DNA of 64,000 bases from Rs1 sp029027825 (GCA_029027825.1 CP093399.1:1550001-1614000); one strand, 5' to 3'. Numbered from the stretch's first letter, positions 26,912-36,715 are shown. Notes: generated by a model from the letters alone, not told the origin. Translations and numbers: made by a program.

Positions 26912-28021
26912 TTATTTGGTTTGACAAATTAATCGCGCTTGCTGTTGGTGTCTTTGAAAAGCATGCTCAATCAACAAATCAATCAACTCAGCATACTCGA
27001 CACCACTTGCCTGCCATAATTTGCTGTACATACTAATCGGAGTAAACCCCGGCATGGTATTTACTTCATTGATGTATATTTTATGGGTTTTCCTGTCGAC
27101 AAAAAAATCAACCCTAGAAAGACCACTGCCATCAATAGCGGCAAATGCGATCAGTGCAGCAGCTCTTACTTCTTCTAACACTGAATCAGGCAGCGCCGCA
27201 GGAATGATAGTCTGCGACTTGCCGTCAAAATATTTGGTTTCATAATCGTAAAACTCTTTCCCCGCGAGTATTTCACCGACGACAGATGCTTCAGGATTAT
27301 CAAAACCTAAGATTGCGCACTCCACTTCTGCAGCATTATCAGCAGAGACTTCAATAATAATTTTATTATCAAATTCAAAGGCGCTTTCGATACCTTTAAT
27401 CAGCTCTGCTTGGTTATGAGCCTTAGAGATACCGATGCTGGAGCCCATGTTTGCGGGTTTTATGAAAACAGGATAGTTTAAATCACTTTCAATACTAGAG
27501 ATCGTGGCGCTTTTGTGGTCTTGATAGTACTGGTACTTGTATACTTGGTAGTCCATTTGCGCTAGGCCAGCGGCTTTAAAGGCGTTTTTTGCTAGCGCTT
27601 TGTCCATGGCAATTGCTGAAGCCGCGACTCCACAACCGACATAGGCTATGTTAGATAATTCGAATAAGCCTTGAATAGTACCGTCTTCGCCAAAGGGGCC
27701 ATGTAGAACCGGAAAAATGACATCCAATTGGGTTAGAATATCGCCCTGCTGGCCCTGGGTATTATTAATGAGATTAGCACTGGCATTAGCAACATCTAAA
27801 CGGGTAGCCGGCAGCGTTTGCTCATCAACTGTTTTATATTCTAGGGAGCTCTTATCTTGGCCTGCATACAGCCATTGCCCTTGATGAGTGATTCCTATTA
27901 AGTGCACGCAATATTTATCTTTGTCCATTGCTGCAACCATTGATTTCGCTGACATTAACGACACTTCATGCTCAGCTGATCGGCCGCCGAAAATTACCCC
28001 GACATTGATTTTTTTTGACAT
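26912..28021 (-). CDS. ddl: D-alanine--D-alanine ligase
   Basis: The 369 residues begin KINVGVIFGGRSAEHEVSLMSA and contain GPFGEDGTIQGL, the ATP-grasp lysine region VFIKPANMGSSIGISK near 190, RVDFFVDR near 300 and INEVNTMPGFTPISMY near 316. The enzyme joins two D-alanines for peptidoglycan. The length matches the longer DdlA type and not the roughly 305-residue DdlB type. It is not in a mur cluster here; it stands alone after a MITE-A. Confidence 0.96.
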   Translation of the reverse strand: MSKKINVGVIFGGRSAEHEVSLMSAKSMVAAMDKDKYCVHLIGITHQGQWLYAGQDKSSLEYKTVDEQTLPATRLDVANASANLINNTQGQQGDILTQLDVIFPVLHGPFGEDGTIQGLFELSNIAYVGCGVAASAIAMDKALAKNAFKAAGLAQMDYQVYKYQYYQDHKSATISSIESDLNYPVFIKPANMGSSIGISKAHNQAELIKGIESAFEFDNKIIIEVSADNAAEVECAILGFDNPEASVVGEILAGKEFYDYETKYFDGKSQTIIPAALPDSVLEEVRAAALIAFAAIDGSGLSRVDFFVDRKTHKIYINEVNTMPGFTPISMYSKLWQASGVEYAELIDLLIEHAFQRHQQQARLICQTK

Positions 28022-28115
28022 TTAGATACTCGAAAATAAAAAATTATTAGAATCAAAACCAGTGCTAACAGCACGGCTGTTAAGATGGAAACTTAAAAAT
28101 AGTTATCTTTTCAAT

Positions 28116-28300
28116 CCTGAATCCGTGATTTCAAAGTGAATACACAGTGTAAGATATTGGTTCTACAGTGGCATTGAAAAACCTTAGCTGCAAGCTCATA
28201 TGCATTTATGCACAAAACCCGTAGGTTTAATTGATGTTTTTATAATCGCTGTATAATCAACAGTTTACGCTATTTTGTGCAGTAAGGTCACTGATTCAGG
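28116..28300. repeat. MITE-A copy 3
   Basis: It starts CCTGAATCCGTGATTTCAAA and ends CACTGATTCAGG, with the shared GTGTAAGATATTGGTTCTAC block. The inside can fold on itself around ACCCGTAGGTT. The flanks do not match clearly. It lies 95 bp upstream of ddl. Confidence 0.85.
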
Positions 28301-28446
28301 TTAAAGATTAGGCATGTGTTTTAAAGTATATGTATCGTGACATCAATTTATATGATGTTTCATTATGGAAACACTGATTTCTAATGGGGGATTATGAGCT
28401 TCTGATAGAGTGATTTCAATGGCTTTTAAGCTAAAGTATCGTTTAT

Positions 28447-28992
28447 TTAGATTGATTGATATTGATTTTTTAGTAGAAAATACCTTGCGTGATTAACCAC
28501 CATTCCATTTATATTCTCAGCTTGTATTTGGATGCCTTCTAATTCAAAGTCTAGTGTTTCGCAAATTTTTCTACTGCCTATGTTATCGGTAGCTAAAGAA
28601 ATTTCAATTTTGTTTAATTTTAAAAAATCAAAACTGTATTCAATCATCTTTATACATACCATGGTCATTATTCCACGTCCTTGATAGCTAGCGCTGATCC
28701 AATAACCTAATTCTGCTTTACCCAGATCATAGTCAATTTTGGTTAAGCCAATATAACCAATTATTTTTCTTTTAAAACTAACAGCACATTGTAGTGATGT
28801 ACCTAAAGCATACTCATTAAGGGATTGGTTAATTAGCTTTAGAAAGTACTCTTCATTTAAATTTCCTTCTGGCCAGTTGTGCCATAGTCCAAGTTCTCGT
28901 TTATTGCTGATGTATAGTTGCTTGAAATCTTGCTTAAAATATTGATGCATAAACACGATGCTCAGGTGTTGATTGACGGGTAAGGAAAACAT
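28447..28992 (-). CDS. GNAT-family N-acetyltransferase (RimJ/RimL-like)
   Basis: The 181 residues contain a GNAT core: VSFKRKIIGYIGLTKID, AELGYWISASYQGRGIMTMVCIKMIEY (acetyl-CoA loop QGRGI) and INKIEISLATDNIGSRKICETLDFELEG-like strand and helix order near residues 75-160. The family acetylates ribosomal protein N-termini, small amines or peptides; the substrate is not visible. It stands alone with spacers on both sides. Confidence 0.88.
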   Translation of the reverse strand: MFSLPVNQHLSIVFMHQYFKQDFKQLYISNKRELGLWHNWPEGNLNEEYFLKLINQSLNEYALGTSLQCAVSFKRKIIGYIGLTKIDYDLGKAELGYWISASYQGRGIMTMVCIKMIEYSFDFLKLNKIEISLATDNIGSRKICETLDFELEGIQIQAENINGMVVNHARYFLLKNQYQSI

Positions 28993-29369
28993 AATATTTC
29001 CATTATTTAGGTGTTTTATGTAATGCTAGCCTGGTCGCACATAAAATACCGTGATGATAGAGTCGCTAGTTGTTTTTACCTGATTTTTTCGGTTTAACGC
29101 GGTACTGGTTTATCCGATTAATTGAAAAATAAAATCTGTAAGAACGCTAGATCAGACTGCGGTATATCATAATTCGAGTTTGATACCGCGAATGAAGGTG
29201 AGCTGCTAGTTTAGAATAACAGAGATCTGAATATTAACGTAGGATTAATGGGATTTTGTTGTAATGACTATATCGACAGTGATAACGAGTATAGAGTCAC
29301 TAATATTGCGCAAATGTGATTGGATTAATGGATGTTACATGACGGTTTATTCTTTATTAGCAATAAGGA
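28993..29369. other. spacer without recognised features
   Basis: No gene is visible. A weak imperfect hairpin (GCGGTATATCA / TGATACCGC) lies at about 29159-29193. Confidence 0.4.
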
Positions 29370-29708
29370 TTACAAGGACTGGGTGTATAAGCTGAAGTAC
29401 TTTTCTTCAGGATGATAGACTTCAAAAGCAGGTTTTTCATAAGGGTGGGTGTTTAAAAGCGCAGCTACAGCAAGTTCAATATCAACTTCAGTACAGAGGA
29501 TTTCTACTCTATATTCGGCAACAGTTTCAGCTTCATTCTTGATGCCAATGTATGGATTTGCATTTCCAGTAGGGGTGAATTTAGCTTCCCCTAGGACTTG
29601 CCAGCAGCAGTTTGAATAATTTCCTAAAGTCCCAGCACCGGTGGCAAAAATCGCCGATTTAACCATTTCACAAGCATCTATTGGTACGAAAAATATGAGT
29701 TTATACAA
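29370..29708 (-). CDS. NIF3/YqfO-type small protein
   Basis: The 112 residues fit the single-domain YqfO type: MYKLIFFVPIDACEMVKSAIFATGAGTLGNYSNCCW, then TGNANPYIG, the EILC strand and NTHPYEKPAFEVY. This is the CutA-like domain often inserted in NIF3 proteins. The function is not established; a metal or small-ligand role is often assumed. It is a single gene. Confidence 0.88.
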   Translation of the reverse strand: MYKLIFFVPIDACEMVKSAIFATGAGTLGNYSNCCWQVLGEAKFTPTGNANPYIGIKNEAETVAEYRVEILCTEVDIELAVAALLNTHPYEKPAFEVYHPEEKYFSLYTQSL

Positions 29709-30206
29709 TATAATTCCTTTTTTGATCCACGCAGGATATTTTTTAGGTGGTCATTATTAACTTGAAACGGGCAGCGAACAGTCATCTATATATGTAACAT
29801 TACTGTTTCCGTTATAGAGTAGTACTAATTTCAGCGTTTAACATTCTACAGTCGTAGTTATAATTTAAATGTTAAATAATTGGATTGTCTAAATTTGGCT
29901 TAATTATATAGGTTGTAGATGAATAGTTTATGACTGTTGGTCGATAGGGTTGTTAATTTGTCACTATTTATTAAAAAATCATGTCAAGATGGTAACGACC
30001 CCAAGTTTTGATTACTATAGTTTGTAATAACCAAACATCTATATATTAGTAATATTCAGCATAAAATACTGACTCATTCCCGTAGCGGCTTTGTTTATAG
30101 ATGAAAACTAACTAGAAATCAAATTTAACGCTAACCTACGGCGAAAAATCAAGGTTTGGCCAGTAGATTAGTCAGCTTTCAGTTAGCGTTTAAGTATAGA
30201 TGTGGA
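29709..30206. other. AT-rich spacer
   Basis: About 500 bp with no gene, repeat family member or clear terminator seen. Confidence 0.4.
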
Positions 30207-30863
30207 TTAGTACTGAATTTCGGGAACGTAATCGGGGACAATCAACTTGCCGGCTGTTTTGGCAATGATTTCATCGACAGAGACTCCAGGAGCTCTCTCT
30301 CTAAGGATAAATGCCCCGTCTTCAATATCCAAATAGGCAAGATCTGTCAGTACTTTTTTAATGCATCCAGCCCCCGTCAATGGTAGCGAACATTGATCTA
30401 GTAGCTTCGAATCGCCATGTTTGGAAGCATGGGTCATAGTGACAATGATATTGTCGGCTCCTGCTACTAAGTCCATGGCACCGCCCATTCCTTTTATTAA
30501 TTTTCCGGGGATCATCCAAGAGGCGATATTACCTAATACGTCTACTTCAAAGGCTCCTAATACAGTTAAGTCAACATGGCCCCCTCTAATCATCGCAAAA
30601 GACTCCGCAGATGAAAATATTGAAGCTCCCGTCGCAGCTGTGACGGTCTGTTTACCGGCATTGATCATATCAGCATCAACTTCGTCTTCAGTTGGGAATG
30701 GCCCCATACCTAGCAAGCCATTTTCTGACTGCAGCATTACTTCGATGTCGTCAGGTACATAGTTGGCCACTAAAGTGGGGATGCCAATCCCTAAATTCAC
30801 ATAAAACCCATCTTTTAATTCGCGGGCCACTCTGATTGCTATTTGTTCACGAGAAAGTGCCAT
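30207..30863 (-). CDS. scoB: 3-oxoacid CoA-transferase subunit B
   Basis: The 218 residues include GFYVNLGIGIPTLVANYVP and the catalytic-glutamate motif QSENGLLGMGPFP near residue 48, then GGHVDLTVLGAFEVDVLGN. With ScoA it moves CoA from succinyl-CoA to acetoacetate for ketone-body use. It starts 68 bp after the full-length end of scoA and looks intact, but its partner carries a premature stop. Confidence 0.94.
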   Translation of the reverse strand: MALSREQIAIRVARELKDGFYVNLGIGIPTLVANYVPDDIEVMLQSENGLLGMGPFPTEDEVDADMINAGKQTVTAATGASIFSSAESFAMIRGGHVDLTVLGAFEVDVLGNIASWMIPGKLIKGMGGAMDLVAGADNIIVTMTHASKHGDSKLLDQCSLPLTGAGCIKKVLTDLAYLDIEDGAFILRERAPGVSVDEIIAKTAGKLIVPDYVPEIQY

Positions 30864-30931
30864 TATTTTACCCAGTTCCTTGTTATATTGATTGCATCAG
30901 CATAACTTCATTGATCGTTTGAAAGAGAGAA

Positions 30932-31636
30932 TTACTGCGCAGTTCGGACTGTTCGCTGCTCTATGCGTTTTTCAAAAGTACCTTTAATTACTCTATTCAC
31001 ATAGATACCTGGGGTATGAATTTGTGCGGGATCTAACTCGCAAGGCTCTACTATCTACTCAACTTCCACAACTGTAATTTTACCCGCGGTCGCAGCCAGC
31101 GGATTAAAGTTTTGTGCCGTATTGCGATAAATAACATTGCCAAATTTATCCGCTTTCCAGCCTTTAACTATGGCGAAGTCGCCGGTGATAGCCTCTTCAA
31201 GAATATAGGGGCGACCTGAAAATTCTCTTACTTCTTTACCGTCGCCAACGGGTGTCCCATAGCCAGTAGCTGTATAAAATGCAGGGATGCCTGCACCACC
31301 AGCGCGCATTTTCTCCGCCAGTGTTCCCTGTGGGGTTAGTTCTACTTCAAGTTCGCCGGCCAATAGCTGGCTTTCAAATAAAGCATTTTCGCCAACGTAA
31401 GATGCGACCATTTTCTTGATTTGACGATCTTCAAGTAAAACTCCTAAGCCGAATCCGTCGATGCCGCAATTGTTCGAGACAATAGTGAGGTCGGTAACGC
31501 CTGATTTCTTGATTTGCGCGATTAAATTTTCAGGTATACCGCATAAGCCGAAACCACCGGATAATACCGTCATGCCATCTTCTAAACCAGCCATCGCTGC
31601 TTCATAACTATCTACTACTTTATTAAAACCAGACAT
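30932..31636 (-). pseudogene. scoA: 3-oxoacid CoA-transferase subunit A with an in-frame TAG near the end
   Basis: The frame from ATG 31636 gives 193 residues with GGFGLCGIPENLI (CoA-binding) and ends TVVEVE at the TAG 31055-31057. The same frame goes on for 40 codons to a TAA at 30932, reading IVEPCELDPAQIHTPGIYVNRVIKG and EKRIEQRTVR, which is the conserved family C-terminus. CAG to TAG is the likely change (VEQIVE). The truncated subunit lacks the conserved tail, so activity is doubtful. A sequencing error is possible. It is divergent from the LysR gene. Confidence 0.9.
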
Positions 31637-31916
31637 AATTTGCCTCTGCTTGAATCTTGGTAAGTTTGATGCAGTTTGTCTTATGACTTAGTATTTATCA
31701 AATAAAAAAAATATAAATATTTATTAATTTCTTTTATAAATAAAGGGGGTTTGCTAGTATCTGTAACATAGTTACCAATGACGTATAGTAAGTTTTTTGT
31801 TTATGAATAGATTGCCAGTGAGACATTTTGATTAGTGGCTATAGCTGACTAAAGCAGGTTGCTCGGTTGTTGGATAGTAATACCACTTAGATGATTAAAT
31901 TTTCCAGAGGTAGGTT

Positions 31917-32810
31917 TTGAATACACATTTTACCGTGAAACAATTAAGAGCTTTTGTCGCAGTCGCTAAAACGCGCAGCTTCACTGAGGCTTGTGAGCAA
32001 GTGCATTTATCTCAACCTGCTTTAAGTATAGCGATTAAGAATTTAGAAGAATCACTGGGGGGGAAGCTATTAGTTAGAACTACCCGAGCGTTAAGGTTAA
32101 CCCCTGAGGGTGAGGTTTTTTATAAAACGGCGATGCGACTATTAACTGATTGGGATGATGCTTTTGAAGAGATTCAAGGTCGATTCTCCCTTTATCGGGG
32201 TAAGATATCAATTTCTTGTATGCCATCTTTTGCTGGAAATCAATTGCCTGCAATACTGCTTAAATTTAGGGAAAAACATCCAGACATTAATATTGCTGTA
32301 CAAGATGTTATTGCAGAAGATGTAGTAGAAATTGTCCGTAGTGGGCGAGTAGAAATAGGGATCAGTTTTGATCCTGGAGAGGCTGAAGATCTCCACTTTC
32401 AAACATTATTTGAAGATGATTTTGTTGCAGCGCTACCTAGTGATCATATACTTGCAAAAGAGCGCGAAATTCCCTGGTCAAGAATAATTGAGGAGGAAAT
32501 TATAGCCTTACAACGTCCTTCTAGCATGCGTCTGCAGATTGAAAGAACTTTAAAAAAGCAGAATTTGCAGTTAAATGTCTCTTATGAAGCTCATCAATTG
32601 GCCACCGTTGGTCGTATGGTTTCATCAGAACTAGGTATAGGTTTGGTTCCTGCTCTGTGCGATATTCAAATGCGTGAATTAGGGTTAGTCTGTCGCCCAC
32701 TTGTCGCACCTGTCATTTCAAGAAAAGTTGGGGTGATCACTCGTAAAAGAGCGGCCTTATCTGCAGCAGCACAGGGCATAGTTAACGAATTGATGTTAAG
32801 CGTAAAATGA
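31917..32810 (+). CDS. LysR-family transcriptional regulator
   Basis: This 297-residue protein has an N-terminal winged helix (LRAFVAVAKTRSFTEACEQVHLSQPALSIAIKNLEESLGGKLLVRTTR) and a periplasmic-binding-like effector domain. The start is TTG 31917 with AGAGGTAGG just upstream. It is divergent from scoA (280-bp gap) and 106 bp ahead of the bdhA frame, so it most likely controls 3-hydroxybutyrate/acetoacetate use. The divergent region is AT-rich; I could not fix a T-N11-A box. Confidence 0.93.
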   Translation: MNTHFTVKQLRAFVAVAKTRSFTEACEQVHLSQPALSIAIKNLEESLGGKLLVRTTRALRLTPEGEVFYKTAMRLLTDWDDAFEEIQGRFSLYRGKISISCMPSFAGNQLPAILLKFREKHPDINIAVQDVIAEDVVEIVRSGRVEIGISFDPGEAEDLHFQTLFEDDFVAALPSDHILAKEREIPWSRIIEEEIIALQRPSSMRLQIERTLKKQNLQLNVSYEAHQLATVGRMVSSELGIGLVPALCDIQMRELGLVCRPLVAPVISRKVGVITRKRAALSAAAQGIVNELMLSVK

Positions 32811-32916
32811 AATTTGGATTAGATTTTTGGATAACCTGAATCAGTCCCTAGCATGCAAAATTAGTATAATTTATTAATACACGTACATATAAAAGCTTAA
32901 GTATTAAGGGGGTATA

Positions 32917-33699
32917 ATGAGTATTGAAGGTAAAGTAGCGGTGATTACTGGCTCAACAAGTGGCATCGGATTAGGCATAGCACGAGGTCTTGCGCGTGCG
33001 GGGATGAATATCGTTATTAATGGTTTTGCCGATGAAGAAACGATAGATAAGATTCTACTTGATCTAACAAAATATTGAATAAAAGCCAGTTATCATCATG
33101 CAGACATGACTAAACCGGGGCAAATTAGGGATCTAATTTCGTCAACAAAGGAAATCTATGGGTCTGTAGATGTGCTGATTAATAATGCCGGCATTCAAAA
33201 AGTCGCCCCCATTGAAGATTTTCCTGAAGAAGACTGGGATGCTATTATCGCCATTAATTTGTCCTCTTCTTTTCATACCACTAAAGCAGTCTTGCCTCTG
33301 ATGCGTGCCGCTGGATGGGGTAGGATCATCAACATCGCATCAGCGCATGGGCTAGTCGCTTCGCCTTATAAATCGGCCTATGTTGCCGCCAAACATGGTA
33401 TTTTGGGGCTAACTAAAACGACAGCGTTAGAATGCGCCGAACAAAACATTACTTGTAATGCAATTTGTCCAGGCTATGTAATGACACCTTTAGTTGAAAA
33501 GCAAGTTGTGGATACCGCTATTGCACGAGGTATTAGTGAAGAGCAAGTCAAATCTGATGTGATGTTAAAAGCACAGTGGACTAAGAAATTTGTCCAAGTA
33601 GAAGAATTGGCTGGCACCGCGTTGTTTTTGTGCTCAGATAGCGCACAAAATATTACAGGTGCACACATCAATGTTGATGGGGGCTGGACAGCAGCATAG
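32917..33699 (+). pseudogene. bdhA: 3-hydroxybutyrate dehydrogenase with an in-frame TGA
   Basis: ATG 32917 follows a good AAGGGGG site. The first 53 codons give KVAVITGSTSGIGLGIARGLARAG and end KY at TGA 33076-33078. The same frame continues IKASYHHADMTKPGQI, INNAGIQKVAPIEDFP, YVAAKHGILGLTKTTALE and NVDGGWTAA to 33699. The whole is 260 codons, the normal BdhA length. GGA to TGA is the simplest change. A protein from a later ATG (33106) would lack the NAD-binding motif. Its last 32 bp overlap the end of the convergent fetB gene. Confidence 0.9.
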
Positions 33700-34393
33700 A
33701 CTGTTTAGATTTTCGTTCTAATTGCCAAAGCATTAAGGCAGCACCAAGCGCGGAGGCTCCAAGTAACATCGTCATAATCATGATTTGATACCGAACTGCG
33801 ATCAACGGTGATACATCTGATAAAATCTGTCCGGTCATCATGCCTGGTAACGAAACTAAGCCGACCGCTAACAAAGTATTTATCTGTGGAATCATCGCTC
33901 CTTTAAATGCATTTTTCCGAGAGGTCGTAGGGCTATTTCCCTCGTGTAAACAGGCATGGAATCTTTCTGCGGCTAAGCTAATAGCATTCATGGTATTATC
34001 AAAATACATGCCAGCAAGAGGAATTATAACTTTAGGGAAGTACCAATATTCCATAGTTAGGACTAATTCAACAGAGATAAACAAATGCAAACTTACCGCA
34101 ATAAAGAGGGACAACAAGGCGGGGAGTAAATATCCTTGATGGTGCCTAACAGGGCGTATCGCGATCCAAGCGGCTGCACTGATCATTACCGCCATAATCA
34201 GCAAAGTTAGCCATATTGAGGGATTGTTAAACATGGCAATCAGGACATATCCAACTGCAATCAATTGCACTAACATTCTGCTATTAGCGATTATTACCTC
34301 TTTGAAATCTATATCCCATGCAATATAAATCAGACAGGTAATAATAATCGGAATGACACACCAAGAAAGGGCCAGCCAAGATATACTTTGCAT
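33668..34393 (-). CDS. fetB: FetB/YbbM-type membrane protein (iron export ABC permease family)
   Basis: This 241-residue membrane protein with about seven segments follows the UPF0014/FetB pattern: ARNSRMLVQL-like NSRMLVQLIAVGYVL, FPKVIIPLAGMYFDNTMNAISLAAERF and KNAFKGAMIPQINTLLAVGLVSLPGMMTGQIL. FetAB exports iron in E. coli. The ATG at 34393 is preferred to the TTG at 34405. No fetA ATPase gene is adjacent, so it is an orphan permease here. Its 3' end overlaps bdhA convergently. Confidence 0.88.
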   Translation of the reverse strand: MQSISWLALSWCVIPIIITCLIYIAWDIDFKEVIIANSRMLVQLIAVGYVLIAMFNNPSIWLTLLIMAVMISAAAWIAIRPVRHHQGYLLPALLSLFIAVSLHLFISVELVLTMEYWYFPKVIIPLAGMYFDNTMNAISLAAERFHACLHEGNSPTTSRKNAFKGAMIPQINTLLAVGLVSLPGMMTGQILSDVSPLIAVRYQIMIMTMLLGASALGAALMLWQLERKSKQSMLLSSPHQH

Positions 34394-34686
34394 AGATATT
34401 TCCAAATAGTTGTACTGTTAATGTAGTAATATTTGATCAGCATTCAACCCCGAAAGTTATCGATGATCAAGGGCCTGTTTGTAGATAAAATCCGCTAAGC
34501 TAATAATTGCGTGTCGACATCCTTTTATAATCAAGGTTTTTATAGGTGTGATGCACGCTAAAGCGAATCAACAACTGGATGAGTCGCTATTTTATAGTGT
34601 TATTGACGAACCACAACATCAAAAGGTGGACTTTGTCTGCAATTGAATGGGGCTTTGATAATATCGCTGCCTTTTACAAGATTATA
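34394..34686. other. spacer upstream of fetB
   Basis: About 300 bp between the divergent fetB and ung genes with no gene seen. It runs directly into a MITE-A. Confidence 0.4.
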
Positions 34687-34783
34687 CCTAAATCCTCGGC
34701 TTTAAAGTGAGTGCGGAGTATAAGGTATTGATTTTACGATGGTATTAAAAAACTTATCAGTGCAGTGAAATCACTGGTACAGG
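34687..34783. repeat. MITE-A copy 4, with 5-bp target duplication
   Basis: It runs from CCTAAATCCTCGGCTTTAAA to CACTGGTACAGG and is flanked by TTATA on both sides (34682-34686 and 34784-34788). It ends 37 bp before the ung start codon. Confidence 0.85.
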
Positions 34784-34820
34784 TTATAGTAATTAGAATT
34801 TTTATATAGAGACTGAAGGT

Positions 34821-35552
34821 ATGCCTGCTAAAAATAATCTTTCCTTTATGCTACCCGCTGATATTCCTCCGCTGTGGAAACAGCTAATTATGAGACAGTC
34901 AGAACAAGAGTACTTTAATGATCTGATTAAGGTGATTGCTGCAAAAAGATCGCAGAACATTGAAATATATCCAAAAGATCAAGATGTATTCAGTGCGATG
35001 CAGTATGTAGATTTAAATGAAATCAAAGTGGTGATTTTAGGGCAGGATCCTTATCATGGCCCTAACCAAGCCCATGGTCTTGCATTCTCGGTAAATTCCT
35101 CGATGAAAGTTCCACCGTCGCTTAAAAATATATTTAAAGAATTAACTCAAGATATTGAGGGTTTTAGAAGCCCACAAGAGGGTGATCTTACTCAGTGGGC
35201 AAAGCAGGGAGTTTTGTTGTTGAATACAGTGCTTACTGTCGAGAGGGGGAAAGCACACTCACATGCAAAGCTGGGTTGGGAGCAATTCACAGATCATGTA
35301 ATTGCTCAAATCAATGAGTGTAGTCCGCATTGTGTTTTTATGTTGTGGGGAATGCATGCTCAAAACAAAGGAAAAAATATTGATCCTACCAAGCACTTAA
35401 TTTTAAAATCAGTACACCCTTCGCCGTTATCTGCGTATCGTGGTTTTTTGGGTTGTCGGCATTTCTCTCAAACCAATGCCTGGTTAATTGACAAAAACAT
35501 GGCGCCTATTGACTGGCAAATCAAAGAGAATAGAACCTTAGACTTGTTCTAG
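34821..35552 (+). CDS. ung: Uracil-DNA glycosylase, family 1
   Basis: This 243-residue UDG has the water-activating loop GQDPYHGPNQAHGLAFSV near residues 74-91 and the Leu-intercalation motif HPSPLSAYRGFLGCRHFS near 200-217. It removes uracil from DNA. The protein is complete compared with the E. coli enzyme. The leader is mostly MITE-A. An open frame follows in phase after the TAG stop (see 35553-35777). Confidence 0.96.
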   Translation: MPAKNNLSFMLPADIPPLWKQLIMRQSEQEYFNDLIKVIAAKRSQNIEIYPKDQDVFSAMQYVDLNEIKVVILGQDPYHGPNQAHGLAFSVNSSMKVPPSLKNIFKELTQDIEGFRSPQEGDLTQWAKQGVLLLNTVLTVERGKAHSHAKLGWEQFTDHVIAQINECSPHCVFMLWGMHAQNKGKNIDPTKHLILKSVHPSPLSAYRGFLGCRHFSQTNAWLIDKNMAPIDWQIKENRTLDLF

Positions 35553-35777
35553 CATGCTACAGATAAGCTAAATCAGTCCGCTTTATTACAAAACATAGGC
35601 GATTGTGAGCACCTAGCTCATTTGAGATCTAATGCACAGAATGCTGTTGTTTACAGCACCAACTACTCAAAGTCTAGCATTGTAGAGCGTTGCTATAGAG
35701 CCGCTTCGATTATGTATTTAGAGTGTTATAGAGGTCGAAAACTGTCTCATATGTTAAAAAATAATCTGCTGCGATAA
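35553..35777 (+). other. 74-codon open frame in phase after the ung stop
   Basis: Directly after the TAG of ung the same frame stays open for 74 codons to a TAA at 35775-35777. It has no own start codon near its beginning (the first ATG is 51 codons in), and its product shows no family I know. It may be a remnant of another gene or chance. UDG homologues do not have such an extension, so it is probably not part of ung. Confidence 0.35.
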
Positions 35778-35907
35778 CAATGACTACTTGTCTTTATAAA
35801 CACATATTCTCAACTCATTGTTATATACTAGTATTTCAATTTAGGTTTATACTTAGTTAGGATATTTATATAATATTTGCTAGATTATTTTTCTTCTTTA
35901 TCCGATA

Positions 35908-36105
35908 GCTGATTCCGTGACTTCAAACTGATGCAGAGTATAAGCTATTATTTTTACAGTAAAATTAAAAAACTCTATTAGAAAGCCTATATGCGTACTC
36001 AGCCCGCTAAATAAATGCATCCATGCATAAAGCCCATAAGTTCAGTGGGCGTGTAGGATCAATAGTTTATGCTAAGCGCCGCTTGGAAGTTACCCCTGAT
36101 TCAGG
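35908..36105. repeat. MITE-A copy 5
   Basis: It starts GCTGATTCCGTGACTTCAAA and ends CCCTGATTCAGG. The inside includes TGCATCCATGCATAAAGCCC, which pairs with nearby sequence in the same way as in copy 3. No clear target duplication. It ends 55 bp before the DUF924 gene. Confidence 0.8.
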
Positions 36106-36160
36106 TTCGAGTTAGAACAGATGTTTTTTATAAATTTTTCACAGGGAGCAAACCAACGAA

Positions 36161-36715
36161 ATGGATTATAATAAGGTACTAAAATTTTGGTTCCAAGAAA
36201 TCAGCCCCGCTCAATGGTGGAAAAAAGATCCTGATTTGGACTCTTTAATCACAGATCGATTTGCCAGTATCTATAGCCAGGCAAGCTTAGGTGAACTATA
36301 CAGTTGGCGCCATAGTATTAGAGGTCGTTTAGCAGAAGTCATCATCCTCGATCAGTTTTCGAGGAACATGTTTAGGGGCTTGGCTCAATCTTATGCAATG
36401 GATGCAATGGCATTAGCGTTAAGTCAAGAAGCTATTCGAATAATCAATGAGAACCCATCTGTAAGTCAGGATATATCAGCAGTAGAAAAGAGCTTTCTAT
36501 ATATGCCTTTTATGCATAGTGAATCAGTGATGATTCATGAGATCGCGAAAAAGCTGTTCGATGAGATCGCCATAGAAAGTAATATAAACAGTGCCAAACA
36601 ACATTACGACATCATTAAACGCTTCGGTCGTTACCCGCATAGGAATCAATTACTGTGGCGAGAATCAACGCCAGAGGAAATGGAGTTTTTGGAGCAACCG
36701 GGAGCCGGTTTTTAG
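36161..36715 (+). CDS. DUF924 family protein
   Basis: The 184 residues start VLKFWFQEISPAQWWKKDPDLDSLITDRF and contain RGRLAEVIILDQFSRNMFRG, the FLYMPFMHSES helix and KRFGRYPHRNQLLWRESTPEE, all standard DUF924 signatures. The fold is a TPR-like helical bundle and the function is unknown. The family is common in Proteobacteria. GGGAGC precedes the start. It stands alone. Confidence 0.93.
   Translation: MDYNKVLKFWFQEISPAQWWKKDPDLDSLITDRFASIYSQASLGELYSWRHSIRGRLAEVIILDQFSRNMFRGLAQSYAMDAMALALSQEAIRIINENPSVSQDISAVEKSFLYMPFMHSESVMIHEIAKKLFDEIAIESNINSAKQHYDIIKRFGRYPHRNQLLWRESTPEEMEFLEQPGAGF

Noticed and set aside
20781..33699. Amber suppression or pyrrolysine use to explain the in-frame TAG codons
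   Set aside because: TAG ends several intact genes in the window (HD-GYP, PAS-PP2C, ung) and bdhA is broken by TGA, so recoding is not needed. Decay or base errors are simpler.
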